Positions 21,701 to 27,254 of a stretch of DNA of 64,000 nucleotides are shown in pieces. The position numbers and the translations under genes were made by a program. The stretch's first letter is position 1, and each line of letters begins with the position of its first letter. The DNA is from an uncultured Lachnospiraceae bacterium (GTDB lineage: Bacteria > Bacillota > Clostridia > Lachnospirales > Lachnospiraceae), in contig CAMJHQ010000010.1 in assembly GCA_946405625.1 (NCBI GenBank), positions 1 to 64,000 of the forward strand, in the 5' to 3' direction. A model generated the notes under the pieces. The model had not been told where the DNA came from and ran no database searches. It saw nothing but the letters and a program-made list of their open reading frames with translations.

Positions 21701-22602
21701 TTATTATCTCCAGTAACTATCTTTCCTGATATATATAATGGTTCATTGATTTTTACACCTGCTTCAGAACTGTTAAGATTAATAATGTTTCGGATATGAC
21801 TATTATTTCCATTAATTGTATAGCCTTTTGTACAACTATATGAAATCAACTGTTCTTTGTCAGATGACATAGTTATAGTATGATTTTCCGATGGCATAAA
21901 ACCTGTCTTTCCGGTTCTGATATCAAAGCATATATCACCTTTAACCTCGATATTTCCTGCAGAAAGAAGTTTACTATCGTTGTTATCATGAATCGTATCA
22001 ATTATAAAATCCTGATTTATCAGAATCTTATCATTACTGTCATTCATTATCAGAGTGCTATCGGACGACGAGTATACTATTTCACCCATATCATCTACAG
22101 AGTATTTTTGCATTCTATAAGAACCATAAATCTCCAATAATCCATTATTGATATCAACTATACCTGCAGAATGCAGAAAATCTCCTTTAATAGTCAATTT
22201 ATGACCATTAAGATCAAGAGTTCCTGAATCAAGAACAAAATGTCCATCTACAACCATATCAGATTCCAGTTTTGCTCCAACGGATATATTAATATTATCC
22301 ACATCGAAAGGAATAGTATTATCAATATCACTATCATTATATTTATCATTCTTATACTTATCTAAAATAGCGCTGATATCATCTATATTCGGATTATCAA
22401 TATTACCTGTATTTTCCTGATCAAAATCTATTGATATATCATTATTTATTGCATCTGTATCCGAAGCCGTATCAATTACTGTTTCATCTTTGTTAACACT
22501 TCTATCTGTTCTTTGAAAACTACAATTAAAAGAAGACCATGGCAGCATCATAACTGCCATAGTCATTGCAATAATTCTTTGTTTAGCATCCCATAAATTC
22601 AT
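6784..22602 (-). CDS. Giant Rhs/YD-repeat polymorphic toxin with Hint domain and HNH-type nuclease tip
   Basis: A 5272-residue secreted protein. Approximate domains in order: signal sequence 1-28; four beta-rich super-repeats of about 430 residues (about 100-1750); about six fibronectin-III domains interspersed with Ig-like segments (1755-2800); PKD-like domain (about 2820-2880); carboxypeptidase-regulatory-like domain (2889-2970); linker; YD-repeat barrel (about 3370-4570); Rhs core with HFDHLGSTRY and NRYSYVEGNPVNYLDPFG (about 4650-4780); hydrophobic linker; Hint domain from C at about 5005 (CFVAGTRI, TEHPF, ending VHN at about 5142); then a roughly 130-residue tip. The tip has ADHHIIPKF (around 5176), NSIHGKGDWNPLW and a terminal HPFH, resembling predicted HNH/Endonuclease VII-fold toxins. 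The Hint domain would autocleave to free the tip. The immunity gene follows directly. No frameshift is seen. The ATG is preceded by a weak AGGG. Confidence 0.9.
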   Translation of the reverse strand: MNLWDAKQRIIAMTMAVMMLPWSSFNCSFQRTDRSVNKDETVIDTASDTDAINNDISIDFDQENTGNIDNPNIDDISAILDKYKNDKYNDSDIDNTIPFDVDNINISVGAKLESDMVVDGHFVLDSGTLDLNGHKLTIKGDFLHSAGIVDINNGLLEIYGSYRMQKYSVDDMGEIVYSSSDSTLIMNDSNDKILINQDFIIDTIHDNNDSKLLSAGNIEVKGDICFDIRTGKTGFMPSENHTITMSSDKEQLISYSCTKGYTINGNNSHIRNIINLNSSEAGVKINEPLYISGKIVTGDNKLSGPIMISSETTFDNDYFDGDISILQNIRFDSAFTVNGNLTVTKMSNGTGCTTNDLLTVTGDVYNYYIIEGNGKLVVNGNVYNEIGLYVSDLSVSGNLYNNYYVKVNSLYVEGDVIADDKISVIGGHIKGSLISNEDNNMFYYENGNVIVEGDCVNITFRSQQSSSKVCIYGNYTTNGLTFVGDACEVLEIKGNIEITGDSKVYAYKLILSGDSLQEIKNADKLNIKILEIENHSTEGIISDSIISYDTLKGNNYNFSYGATNVVTGWTLEDDEIIEGDLVLSEGNLDLKGHKLTIEGDFVQMSGKVILNNGTLDIKGSYRMQSFSSDEDRENEKYNYGRASLIMSYDKDEVIISKDFVIWSKADNTRNLTSGTIKLGGNLEIGEDSSKTAFVCSKNLKIYMNGEADQKIIANNLDELKIGKLELDSQGTIYADTALRIMGGLTSDMDDKFEGRIIIDSKDVDLSGSGFAGDISIGERYFYYNYTIGGNLDCVGGITIDRGRNLTVKKNINSVGYFDLYGTLITEGNYIGNKENGITGYGEVNLYDNSKMFVNGNAEFKGLSLHFYNKNKDAVVEIGGDFICRAGGSYRNGTIYVGGDFITGNNSFYASDKNRVILNGDRLQTVDIGGGCKLATLELNNHSDAGVVAKTVFNKDSLINHDCNFRYDGLSGIDGYKLDNDLEYNGDLIIIDGIMDLDGHTLKVVNGDLILMGGALDINNGKLIVEGNLRQQIRKGDEGNYTYDTSESSIIMNDPEDSIEIEGSFYNSITKNNNGKITDGIIRLSGDYIVDAKSGIYGFYPTGNSKLILTDNDHILKSNITSGNGRFITLSNLYVEESENGNNTISGSDIIITSSIKPGNAVFENKITLNKGAHIEGNRINADITCNNVFDRIYGDDIESDDSKLTINGNVDGKPNFYIDTVINGNLSGISTLNSTINLSGNLNGTSTINGELTVGGNMTGAATINNNVTVKGSVNLTGITTIGNAKLSVSKALTLSGLVLNNRNSYIYVGSSFNYTGTSTPSIGSLSQGVIEVKGNVDLNSGFKADGENKIILSGNGKQTIDTHNKADIAILELKNKSSIGVNSKSILFYDEIIRNESKLTYAYENIIEDRILDSDIEYDGDSYFVDGVLDLNGHTLTVNGNLNHMNGIIKFNGGKLIVKGDLKEQIKELDKGTNRYIYSSGMGILVMASDRDVLDVDGSLNLYNNSKNTEIESGTIYVGKDFDASSGLLLGKNVKIVMDGIGRQAIGSGVSTIPSLVISNTGYLEIKNSNFTVTDELASTNISNLAWIRVPSLNIVEGDYYGNIRLVGKDILEKDLTINGNLTVENELDINGYSLFAHDLSFNTYLGKLVMESDSDYIGLTGSFQYYGARGSRLTSGTVELNSDLDLTYASAFYASGDHKFIINPLEDKTIKIKESKYDDSKINTLILRGRESEFELSGDPEKIANEILYEYDDKPLDAVSDLRADNINVNSATIHFKDSSDSVAVGYNIYRDNSLIGVTADRFFVDNTVKPDSSYEYKVVSFGKYGDTSPVSSILNVTIPKDTTPPSAPDGLAIESKSGSSITISWNESDDDVCVAGYNVYRNGDLLPDIEYELKDSLIIFRDDSVDPDNDIVYEYKIEAYDDAGNRSDKSERISTAVAKPVINKVIPNNNSEINNENARLTVYFKNYGYYSANKLDIEYLDEDNNWIMINTAALTHKPSLNKELNLSCEFDTSVITQSSVKVRFTLTDIDGNSVEEEVTYYIDNIPPNKIENLKAENKSGVIFLSWDRPTKDSDVDHYEIYRVNVGAESKDTYLGSTSSVNDKTFEDKNTVEGQTYIYKVVAVDNNGNMIDVENGDVSSVEVTAGKDIVLPEIINLSPSAGRVSGKVGLNAVAEDNKASDEVVFFYRWSDENEDNILSVTDALSSELLAGNWIKINNTRCERPSPVINVSTEWNTLDLPDGIYQIKAEAVDASGNHSDKEFIRRYVVDNTGISQINITDIKTGATYVQLMWDDVTENDFSYFSVEVMGDNGEFSEIYKEYDHTGYIADGLKPQKEYKFRVMGVDDLGNKGEYSDVVTVKTVNDYIPPVITSISPSPCRVKNSIDLKISAKDNSDLSDALWSYSFDGYNFSEIARVSGSGSTYEFRNHFDISDVDKFPEGHIYIKSECFDASGNMNALMEGEKEVIAEYIIDRTAPHVPDNFSVTVHEGNIEVSWDKSEQEDDICQYRIYRSEKKKDSDSFGVYRKVGETKDLNWYDTSVKSGMSYSYQIECIDLAGNISNRTDPICVTANPDNINPEVKGISPQENSSVGQSSEITYLISDNTELCSLIVYIRHCSDYKTSQIVDKADDEYEIVDNTWSEIYRVNHSGRYAQSSFHMDFSDYEEGLYDFRFVVLDKSGNRSDDFIRTFKIDKTPCTGMIYPNMPDDFKCFINLRLDEEFSSDFDYMEIYRCESDDAPTDFDFMIKARKIGTSVSHTGYEDKTVVSGVRYSYAAKLYDKYGNYSWTNIVDDKAFIPDKVAPVINTTEKITSIAGYSFALSAGASTDNVKIKSFSWDMGNGIILDGANTEYKYDNPGNYSIKLTVTDTSGNSSYKVIPVQVKEDDNSGFCKVVVKDSAGCPIPYAYVYINAPGDNECFYMTDGSGEVYLAYKAGNYKIAAYKEGYLPSEQTAEIIGGEIKECIISLASGEVIQGDFEIHRMTLEEIIESGVDLSDPANLNTFTFTTSLTFEKRPIPVVVDEIPGGIEIKGNDIDKSGGGTEVYFGEGGQGPGDIRGPYISDVMMIGVPAPEPVPVVVVLQTTQTVSWLKTMYSANLTIFNAADSKYVIEDAMGSIELPQGVSLVHLGSGNDDPSCSVISADTEEVDMGHINGQEKKRVSWIIKGDRSGSYRIKAKFGGTLMPFNVHVEKSFIAEQKMEVEQADVEILVMPESSAYIGEKYYIQYAITNNGNEPLYNFTTSIGDREEPAKKTAVHIMNPETGVITSIEESVEGRSYVIPISEQIYQMPVLSGDDEITIPTLLPGQTIYGTWCLSAEKSREIFTGDHLKEFYELKNYVVTAVSEYNPGVKVIVKPIDSHISKYISTVWKGKDENIVLGDPVDLTSGAFTDSYTALGFIGKDILSLDMQYDSRFAALCDDKASVTDADKDVNAKKASESDSDIKTLDEYATVTDADKDTDMIKNTCGYGWYNDFDTWIEEKNGILHYYINPYVCVPFISEKSKEGSLYGRLDDEGIVLSDVDTDSDVRYVSFLANTDGYNLTRHGDGSYSLEVPSGSRFIYDSDGRLTQYISESGSITDISYLQNADGGITETVTEKISGNTLILIKDSNGLLRSVSDNAGRVSAFDYDEKGNLISITNPLGEKISYNYDSPNGYHLMTRSEDNEGELIVENSYDDIGRVKSQIDSAGTILRFDYNEQTDGGLKTVVTSVHDDITDITTIISNNHGFITYGEDKTGNVSYVYDSDDNLIHLENSNGSWTDYSYNESGKMTSVRQSTGDNVNLRYDESGNIIEVSSISESEKPELENKANYSYDDKGRLIEGTLYGNTVRYAYDDEGTLVSMETEGRGKCSFTSDKGRLTSYTNELGASVSVTYDSYGNINSVTNPAGGVTRYTYDAMDRLISVKNPLGGVTRYTYNSLGLVTTETDPLGNTISYSYDASGRCTVIKYPDGSETGLSYDMIGRLIEKEFADGTSEKYSYDEVGKVRSVTYSDGSVETLSYNDKGMLSEITDAIGNVTGYGYDDDGKLTRIIASNGAETDIAYTGKDISEISLGEISSSVTYNSIGLINSETDPLGNTATYEYDSFGNMISAVDPNGNKTIYGYDQIGRCSDITYPNGLKVEQKYDLSGNVTDIRTEVSGKEIKYSYAYDKAGLLVSATDESGRKTSYSYDIAGRLVKVEDEFGNYSEYKYDCMGRISEESDNIGNSVKYEYDICGNPVHVTSCLVSEDNKDVTSKNYSYSYDKLGRLINVTDPAGKITSQEYDKLGQVTSVTDAMGGVTEYSYDRSSNLTEVKDPVGNITQYEYDSYGNLVRLIDARGNKTEYSYDKCGRLTELNDAEGVIKYSYDANGNLLTVSDKSGTITRTYDEMDRVSSFTDCNGNTLKYGYDELGNILSITYPGGEIVRYSYNPDGTLAEMTDGSGRKTIYGYDRQGRKITTTRPDGSVETFTYDERSNITIREDKAASGKTLQRYEYSYDEYGNITAVKETVDNDYKTQKEKDEITADDKELSSSVTTSMEYDAANRLIRYNGSEVKYDEDGNMVYGPLDGKMVSFKYDSRNRLIEADGVRYSYDAENIRISAESDEYYEQYVTDRVCLLSRTLEIRRSDKKNENILTTGKSVTRLYYGTGLVYDVTVSDNGTTADSSIKSDISNAADPDLHGDVRIYHFDHLGSTRYITDKTGKITLYFDYGTFGEFLGAYDERFNEIDLSEAESPVRYLYNGEYGVSTDSNGLLYMRQRYYNTDIKRFINRDIISGSILESQSLNRYSYVEGNPVNYLDPFGLSKMLNTLASIEGNYHALTTFMSDPINNTLRAANRTVRAVGKVWSGLDTHTKLNILGALPGIGYVFDIANSIKYFREGEVEKGVESLIFALPTLNLYGGSGTIAKFITGSEHTAEIVGSAVQFLGTSTAAFTALAKSGKGLAGLIDTYVIGGAELDENFIRDAGETFSYLAMTTSFGMMMLKDYNSYYRATEAVVYGRVVNDEVIAWETPPEDTRKSELIEQSKTELAGCFVAGTRIKTAEGDKNIEDIQAGDEVYACDVETGEVGLKKVKRTFIHEETLIVHVTIENTTIETTTEHPFYVEGYGFKYACDLQPGDEIRQLDGTTAEVQKIEYEYLDEPIYVYNFEVEDWHTYYVSDIGALVHNDCMAPPPTSGSEIKGGSKSNIPLIETSKYISGKTADHHIIPKFRGKSKPYADFIAERGIDVDQYTITVSSGKEGMHMNSIHGKGDWNPLWMEWIDNHPDATAKDIFQFAGKMMDDFGLSGYEIHPFHKGGK
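17320..22290 (-). repeat. Four ~430-residue beta-rich super-repeats in the Rhs N-terminus
   Basis: Within the giant Rhs protein the pattern (V/I)DG....G-x-L-D-L-x-G-H-x-L-x-(V/I)-x-G-(D/N)-L...NNG-x-L-x-(I/V)-x-G recurs near residues 109, 560, 974 and 1413. Each copy is followed by about 400 residues of short strand-turn motifs of the type x-(V/I)-x-GN. Copies two to four are each preceded by a related lead-in of the type I-x-x-LE(I/L)-x-N. The spacing of about 450, 414 and 439 residues suggests tandem duplication of one module. The likely fold is a beta-helix or similar stalk on the cell surface. Confidence 0.75.
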
Positions 22603-22626
22603 GACGTTTTTTACCCTGTTTAAATA

Positions 22627-23298
22627 TTATTCTTTCTTATTCTTTAAAACCACCCACACTATAAAAAAAATAAACGATATACCCAATAACATAAGAACTA
22701 CGATAGGTTGAAAACTATCGTCTGTCGAAGAATTTCTATCAGTACTTATACTCTCGTTTATTTTCTGACTATCTTTGTTATCACTTAAAGTATCTTTAAT
22801 TTTAGTATCATCCCCGGATATATTGTTTATATCTGATTTGGAAGTTTCAAGTTCTGAATTATGTTCTATTTCTATTACTTGTCCTGAATTAGGTTCGGAT
22901 TCTGTTTCTCCGAATCCCTGCTTATTTTCTTCAGAATTTATTTGAGATTCACTATTTGATATATTGTCATTATCATTAACTGACGTTTTTACATCACTCT
23001 CCGTAATTTCATTTTTGTCAGGATCATTATTATCAGTATTCTGCTCATCCTTTACAGATAAATCATTACTCTGCCACTCTGTTATAGAAATGATATTCCC
23101 GTTTGAATCATACTCATACTCTGTGTAACTGCCATCATCATGAACCACTTTAACTAGTCTTCCTTCAGGATCATACTCATACTCATCGGCATAAACTCTA
23201 ATCGGAAAAGAAATAACAAAACATAAAACCAAAACAATTAGAATATAAAGATTTTTTAAATAATTAGATCTTTGATTCATCATATCACCATCGGACAT
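22627..23298 (-). CDS. Membrane-anchored protein with a minimal YD-repeat unit, companion of the giant Rhs protein
   Basis: Predicted 223 residues: an N-terminal signal segment (about 14-37, ending VYA), a short YD segment at 38-66 (DEYEYDPEGRLVKV and YTEYEYDSNGNIISI), a long acidic Ser/Asn/Asp/Glu-rich disordered stretch (about 70-190), a C-terminal membrane helix (about 196-217) and a short KNKKE tail. So a tiny YD unit is displayed outside and tethered by one helix. It starts one base after the GNAT gene and ends 24 bases before the giant Rhs gene, so it is almost certainly co-transcribed with it. Starts at 23283 or 23280 are also possible. Role unknown; an anchor, docking or nucleation partner for the YD barrel is an inference. 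Confidence 0.7.
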   Translation of the reverse strand: MSDGDMMNQRSNYLKNLYILIVLVLCFVISFPIRVYADEYEYDPEGRLVKVVHDDGSYTEYEYDSNGNIISITEWQSNDLSVKDEQNTDNNDPDKNEITESDVKTSVNDNDNISNSESQINSEENKQGFGETESEPNSGQVIEIEHNSELETSKSDINNISGDDTKIKDTLSDNKDSQKINESISTDRNSSTDDSFQPIVVLMLLGISFIFFIVWVVLKNKKE

Positions 23299-23299
23299 C

Positions 23300-23719
23300 T
23301 TATTTCTTTATATACTGTATCATTCCGGGGCCGAGTTTATCTGTTGGTCTTGCTATAAAACCATGCTTCTCGTAGAATCCCTCACGACCTTTTGCGCACA
23401 TAAGATCAAACATTATCTCTTCACCGTCAGCTGCAAGGCTTGCAACATACGCTTTAAGCTGTTTCATTAGCATAGAGCCGACTCCACGACCATGATACTC
23501 CGGAAGAACAATGAGATCCTGAATATAGCATATTACAGCGCCATCACCGACAATTCTGCCCATTCCTATCAGTTTTCCTTCATCATAGGCTGAAATACAA
23601 TATAAACAGTTCTCGAGCGCAAGCTCAGCCTGCCGTTCTGATAATTTTTTCCAACCGACAGCTTCTCTGAGTTCCAGATATTCTGCAACAGACAGCCTGT
23701 CTTCACTAAACTTTATCAT
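23300..23719 (-). CDS. GNAT-family N-acetyltransferase
   Basis: A 139-residue GNAT protein. The acetyl-CoA binding signature lies in motif A, DLIVLPEYHGRGVGSMLMKQL (V-x-P-x-Y-x-G-x-G-x-G), followed by a C-terminal GFYEKHGF segment typical of small GNATs. It would transfer an acetyl group from acetyl-CoA to an unknown amine substrate in the cytosol. It lies downstream of hisF by about 70 bases and one base before the YD companion gene. Acetylation of a toxin-locus component cannot be excluded, but adjacency alone is weak support. Length is normal for the family. Confidence 0.85.
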   Translation of the reverse strand: MIKFSEDRLSVAEYLELREAVGWKKLSERQAELALENCLYCISAYDEGKLIGMGRIVGDGAVICYIQDLIVLPEYHGRGVGSMLMKQLKAYVASLAADGEEIMFDLMCAKGREGFYEKHGFIARPTDKLGPGMIQYIKK

Positions 23720-23792
23720 TACAAAGATAAACTCCCTAATTCAGCTTCACAAACTTATTCAATCATCATCGATTGATTATAGATCATATCTT

Positions 23793-24620
23793 CTACAATC
23801 TGACAGATATTCCCCTATCTCTCAGATACTGCTTAACTTCTTTAATTTCAAGCTCCTTAAAGTGGAATAATGATGCTGCAAGTGCTGCATCTGCTTCACC
23901 TTCAGTAACGGCATCATAGAAGTGTTCACAGGTTCCTGCACCACCTGATGCGATAACCGGTACATTTACAGCCTCTGCAATCGTACGTGTAAGTTCGATA
24001 TCATATCCTGCTTTTGTACCGTCGCAGTCCATGCTGGTAAGAAGTATCTCGCCTGCACCCATTTCAACCGCCTTAACAGCCCATTCAACAGCATCAAGTC
24101 CCATATCGACTCTTCCACCGTTCTTATATACTGTCCAGCCGTCTGAAGGCTTCCATTCATCATTTATCTTAATGCTCTCTGCATAACTGAGTGATGGATC
24201 CGCAGCTGCACCCACACGTCTGCGTCTCGCATCTATAGCAAGTACCACGCACTGGCTTCCGAACTTATCGGCAGCTTCACTGATTAGTGTAGGATTATCT
24301 ATTGCAGCTGAGTTTACAGATATTTTATCTGCACCCTCTCTGAGGATTGCTCTGAAGTCCTCAATAGTTCTTATTCCACCACCTACGGTAAATGGAATGA
24401 AGACTGTCTCAGCAACACGTCTTACCATGTCCGTAACTATTGCTCTCTTATCCGATGACGCCGTAATATCAAGAAATACAAGCTCATCCGCGCCGGCTTT
24501 ATCATAAGCCTTTCCGCATTCAACAGGATCTCCGGCATCTATTAAATCTATAAAGTTTATACCCTTAACTACTCTACCGTCTTTAACATCAAGGCAAGGG
24601 ATTATTCGCTTAGTGTGCAT
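23793..24620 (-). CDS. hisF: Imidazole glycerol phosphate synthase, cyclase subunit
   Basis: TIM-barrel subunit that condenses PRFAR with ammonia supplied by HisH to give imidazole glycerol phosphate and AICAR (histidine and purine salvage). Key segments are [15 protein letters not shown] at the N-terminus, TVGGGIRT, and VVLAIDARR with the second catalytic aspartate. The ATG at 24620 has GGAGG at good spacing; an upstream in-frame extension lacks a ribosome binding site. The encoded protein has 275 residues, about 20 more than usual, because of an insertion after the second catalytic aspartate (segment around [19 protein letters not shown]). hisH lies just upstream in the same direction. Confidence 0.95.
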   Translation of the reverse strand: MHTKRIIPCLDVKDGRVVKGINFIDLIDAGDPVECGKAYDKAGADELVFLDITASSDKRAIVTDMVRRVAETVFIPFTVGGGIRTIEDFRAILREGADKISVNSAAIDNPTLISEAADKFGSQCVVLAIDARRRRVGAAADPSLSYAESIKINDEWKPSDGWTVYKNGGRVDMGLDAVEWAVKAVEMGAGEILLTSMDCDGTKAGYDIELTRTIAEAVNVPVIASGGAGTCEHFYDAVTEGEADAALAASLFHFKELEIKEVKQYLRDRGISVRL

Positions 24621-24711
24621 TATTTTCCTCCAAAGTTTATCAAATACAGCAATACGTCTGCAATGACAAATCACTATATTTTATTACCTAATCCAAACCA
24701 TAACAAAAATT

Positions 24712-25341
24712 CTATAAGGATATAAAATTCTTAAGTATCTTAAGTCCTACATCCGAACTTTTCTCCGGATGGAACTGAGTTGCGAAGATATTATCCTTCT
24801 CAACCGCCGCATGAATCTCCGTACCATAATATGTCTTTGCAGCAACCTCATCAGGATTATCTGCTGTCAGATAATATGAATGAACGAAATACACATAAGA
24901 GCCGTCCGAAATGCCTTTAAAAAGTCTGGATGACGGATTTATCTCTATACTGTTCCAGCCTATCTGCGGCACCTTCTGTGTCATAATATTACCATTATCC
25001 GCTTTATATTCGGTAGGTATCTTCGTTATCTTTCCCTTGATCAGTCCGAGTCCCTTAACCCCGGGACTTTCCTCACTTTCATCAAAGAGGAGCTGAAGTC
25101 CAAGACAAATACCGAGGAAAGGCTTTCCTGTTGATACATATTGATGGATAACATCTTCAAGTCCATAACTTCTAAGCTTTTCCATAGCAAGGCCGAAGGC
25201 TCCGACACCCGGCATGATAACTCTGTCTGCTTCAAGGATCTCATTCTTATCTCTGGTTATTCGAACATCCTCTCCTAGAAACTGAATAGCCTTTTCGACA
25301 CTTTTTATATTTCCTGCATCGTAATCTATAATACTGATCAT
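24712..25341 (-). CDS. hisH: Imidazole glycerol phosphate synthase, glutaminase subunit
   Basis: Class-I glutamine amidotransferase subunit that releases ammonia from glutamine and channels it to HisF. The nucleophile cysteine sits in GICLGLQLLFD, and the His-Glu pair in ATQFHPEKSS. The start at 25341 (MISIIDYDAGN) is chosen because GGAGAG lies at proper spacing; four codons upstream there is another possible start without a site. About 90 bases separate it from hisF. The rest of the histidine pathway is not in the window, so hisH-hisF here may be a split operon. Confidence 0.95.
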   Translation of the reverse strand: MISIIDYDAGNIKSVEKAIQFLGEDVRITRDKNEILEADRVIMPGVGAFGLAMEKLRSYGLEDVIHQYVSTGKPFLGICLGLQLLFDESEESPGVKGLGLIKGKITKIPTEYKADNGNIMTQKVPQIGWNSIEINPSSRLFKGISDGSYVYFVHSYYLTADNPDEVAAKTYYGTEIHAAVEKDNIFATQFHPEKSSDVGLKILKNFISL

Positions 25342-25365
25342 AATTCTCTCCATTATAAAAGTTTA

Positions 25366-25391
25366 ATCGGGTAGGCTATAACCTACCCGAT
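25366..25391 (-). terminator. Hairpin between the DUF6465-like gene and hisH
   Basis: ATCGGGTAGG (25366-25375) and CCTACCCGAT (25382-25391) form a perfect 10-pair stem with a six-base loop. On the minus strand it is followed by TAAACTTTTAT, a weak U tract. It sits 25 bases upstream of the hisH start, so it may act as terminator or attenuator. Confidence 0.6.
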
Positions 25392-25416
25392 CTAATTCAT
25401 TAAAACATCCAAGCGA

Positions 25417-25635
25417 TTAAATATCATTCTGAGTATTTATTATGTGGAAGGAGCCATCGAATTCATCATTGATAACATAATAAGCTCTATCTTCTTCCGG
25501 TTTAATATAAAGCTCGATTTTCTTAATATCCGTCGCTTTCTTCCCTGCTTCAACCCATATCTTCTCAGCTTCTTTGATAAGATCATCCTTGCTGACCTGT
25601 TCGCCGTAAAACTCAACATAAATGTTTGTTTTCAT
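25417..25635 (-). CDS. DUF6465-like small protein
   Basis: A 72-residue cytosolic protein with the pattern MKTNIYVEFYG, a lysine-rich amphipathic helix, IELYIKPEE and AYYVINDE. I recognise this as resembling DUF6465, a family seen mainly in Lachnospiraceae with no known function. The ATG has a textbook TAAGGAGG site. It is a short stand-alone unit, followed by a stem-loop terminator. There are no catalytic residues to discuss. Confidence 0.7.
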   Translation of the reverse strand: MKTNIYVEFYGEQVSKDDLIKEAEKIWVEAGKKATDIKKIELYIKPEEDRAYYVINDEFDGSFHIINTQNDI

Positions 25636-25697
25636 ATCATATCCTCCTTAACCTTCTCCAGAAAATATCATTTCGAACACCTTGTATTATCTAACAT

Positions 25698-27230
25698 TTA
25701 TTCAGAAGTGTCAACATGGTTAGTATCCGTTGTGTCGAACTCTGCATAGAATACAACACCGTCTTTCTCATTATATACACCGTAATCCATGTTATGAGCT
25801 TTCATGATAGCTTCAACTATTGAAAGGCCGATACCCGATCCGCCATACTCACGAGTACGAGCCTCATCAGCCTTGTAGAATTTGATGAAGAGTTTATCGA
25901 TGTGCTTCTCATCGATCGTATCGCCTTCATTATAAACATTTATTCGGACCACATTATCCTTCTCTTCAAACCATACACGGATATTCCCACCCGGCTTAAC
26001 ATAGTGGATCGCATTTGAGAAATAATTCGTTATAACCTCTTCGGTCATAAACTCATCAGCCCAGACATATATAGGATCCTTATGTTCAAATGTAACCTTA
26101 GCTTCTTTCTGCTTTATAAGAATATCCGAAGCATTGATAATACTCTTTGTAAGATCTGTGATATCAAATCTTTCGATTGTAAGAGCCTCCGTGCCGGATT
26201 CGAGATGATTAAGATTTATAAGCCTCATAACAAGCTTATTCATCTTTGCAGATTCATCTATGATAACGTCGCAATAGAAATCACGACTCTCCGGATCGTC
26301 ATTAACACTGTCCTTAAGCCCCTCAGCATACCCCTGAATAAGCGCAATCGGAGTCTTCAGCTCATGAGATGCATGTGACAGGAACTCGGAACGCATATCC
26401 TCTATCTGCTTTCTTTCCTCTATACTTCTCGACATTTCAAGGTTTGCAGATTTGAGTTCTGAAATGTTCTTCTTAAGCTTCATCGAAAGCTCATTCATGG
26501 AATTACCAAGTTCGCCGATCTCATCCCTGGACTTAACCTTTACAAGCGCATCAAAATCCAGATTTGACATTTTCTTGGCTATTCTGGACATTTCAATAAT
26601 TGGGCTGGTAAATGTATTCGATATGATGATCACAGCCGCAATCTCAATAAGAATAAATGCAAAAGAAACAAATGCAAAGAAACTGACTGCGAAGTTTATA
26701 CTTCTTGTCAGCTGTTCGACAGGCATTCTGAGAACGATTATAAGATCATTATCAAGAATACCATATAAAGAATAGAAATTACCGGAATCATCAAAGATGC
26801 TGTTTTTTGCAACTCCTGTATCTATGCTGTAATGCTTTTCCTTGTATTTATAGAGTCCAAAATCATTGATGGTAGTAAGCCGCTTTAATTCACCTTCGAC
26901 CTTATCATTAGGTGTTATCGTAGAGTAAATCTTGTCATATACCTGATCCATAATAAATATAGTACATGACGACGGATTGCTTATATATCCGTATAAGCTT
27001 CTTACATTACCGTTACGGAGCTGTGTAAGATTGTCTTCCGAAGTAAAGAATTCGTTACACGACTCATATGTTTTAACAAGGTTATTCATTGCATTCCGGA
27101 TATAAAAATTCTCAATAAAATGTCTGCTCACGGCATACGCACCGAAAACCGTGAGCAGTGATGTAGCAAGAACAACCAATGTAATCTTAAATCTTAACTT
27201 TAATTGAAAAAGATCTTTGATTTTATCCAT
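25698..27230 (-). CDS. Membrane sensor histidine kinase
   Basis: A 510-residue kinase. A first membrane helix near residues 14-34 is followed by an extracytoplasmic sensor domain of about 140 residues, a second helix near 175-200, and a HAMP domain (SPIIEMSRI...EIGELGNSMNEL). A HisKA box SHASHELKTP follows with the phospho-accepting histidine at about 289, and then a HATPase domain ending with GGSGIGLSIVEAIM. It would autophosphorylate on an external cue and pass phosphate to the response regulator encoded 24 bases upstream. The signal is unknown. The whole architecture matches OmpR-type two-component sensors of Clostridia. Confidence 0.93.
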   Translation of the reverse strand: MDKIKDLFQLKLRFKITLVVLATSLLTVFGAYAVSRHFIENFYIRNAMNNLVKTYESCNEFFTSEDNLTQLRNGNVRSLYGYISNPSSCTIFIMDQVYDKIYSTITPNDKVEGELKRLTTINDFGLYKYKEKHYSIDTGVAKNSIFDDSGNFYSLYGILDNDLIIVLRMPVEQLTRSINFAVSFFAFVSFAFILIEIAAVIIISNTFTSPIIEMSRIAKKMSNLDFDALVKVKSRDEIGELGNSMNELSMKLKKNISELKSANLEMSRSIEERKQIEDMRSEFLSHASHELKTPIALIQGYAEGLKDSVNDDPESRDFYCDVIIDESAKMNKLVMRLINLNHLESGTEALTIERFDITDLTKSIINASDILIKQKEAKVTFEHKDPIYVWADEFMTEEVITNYFSNAIHYVKPGGNIRVWFEEKDNVVRINVYNEGDTIDEKHIDKLFIKFYKADEARTREYGGSGIGLSIVEAIMKAHNMDYGVYNEKDGVVFYAEFDTTDTNHVDTSE

Positions 27231-27254
27231 AGAAATGAGTCCGATTTATAACAA

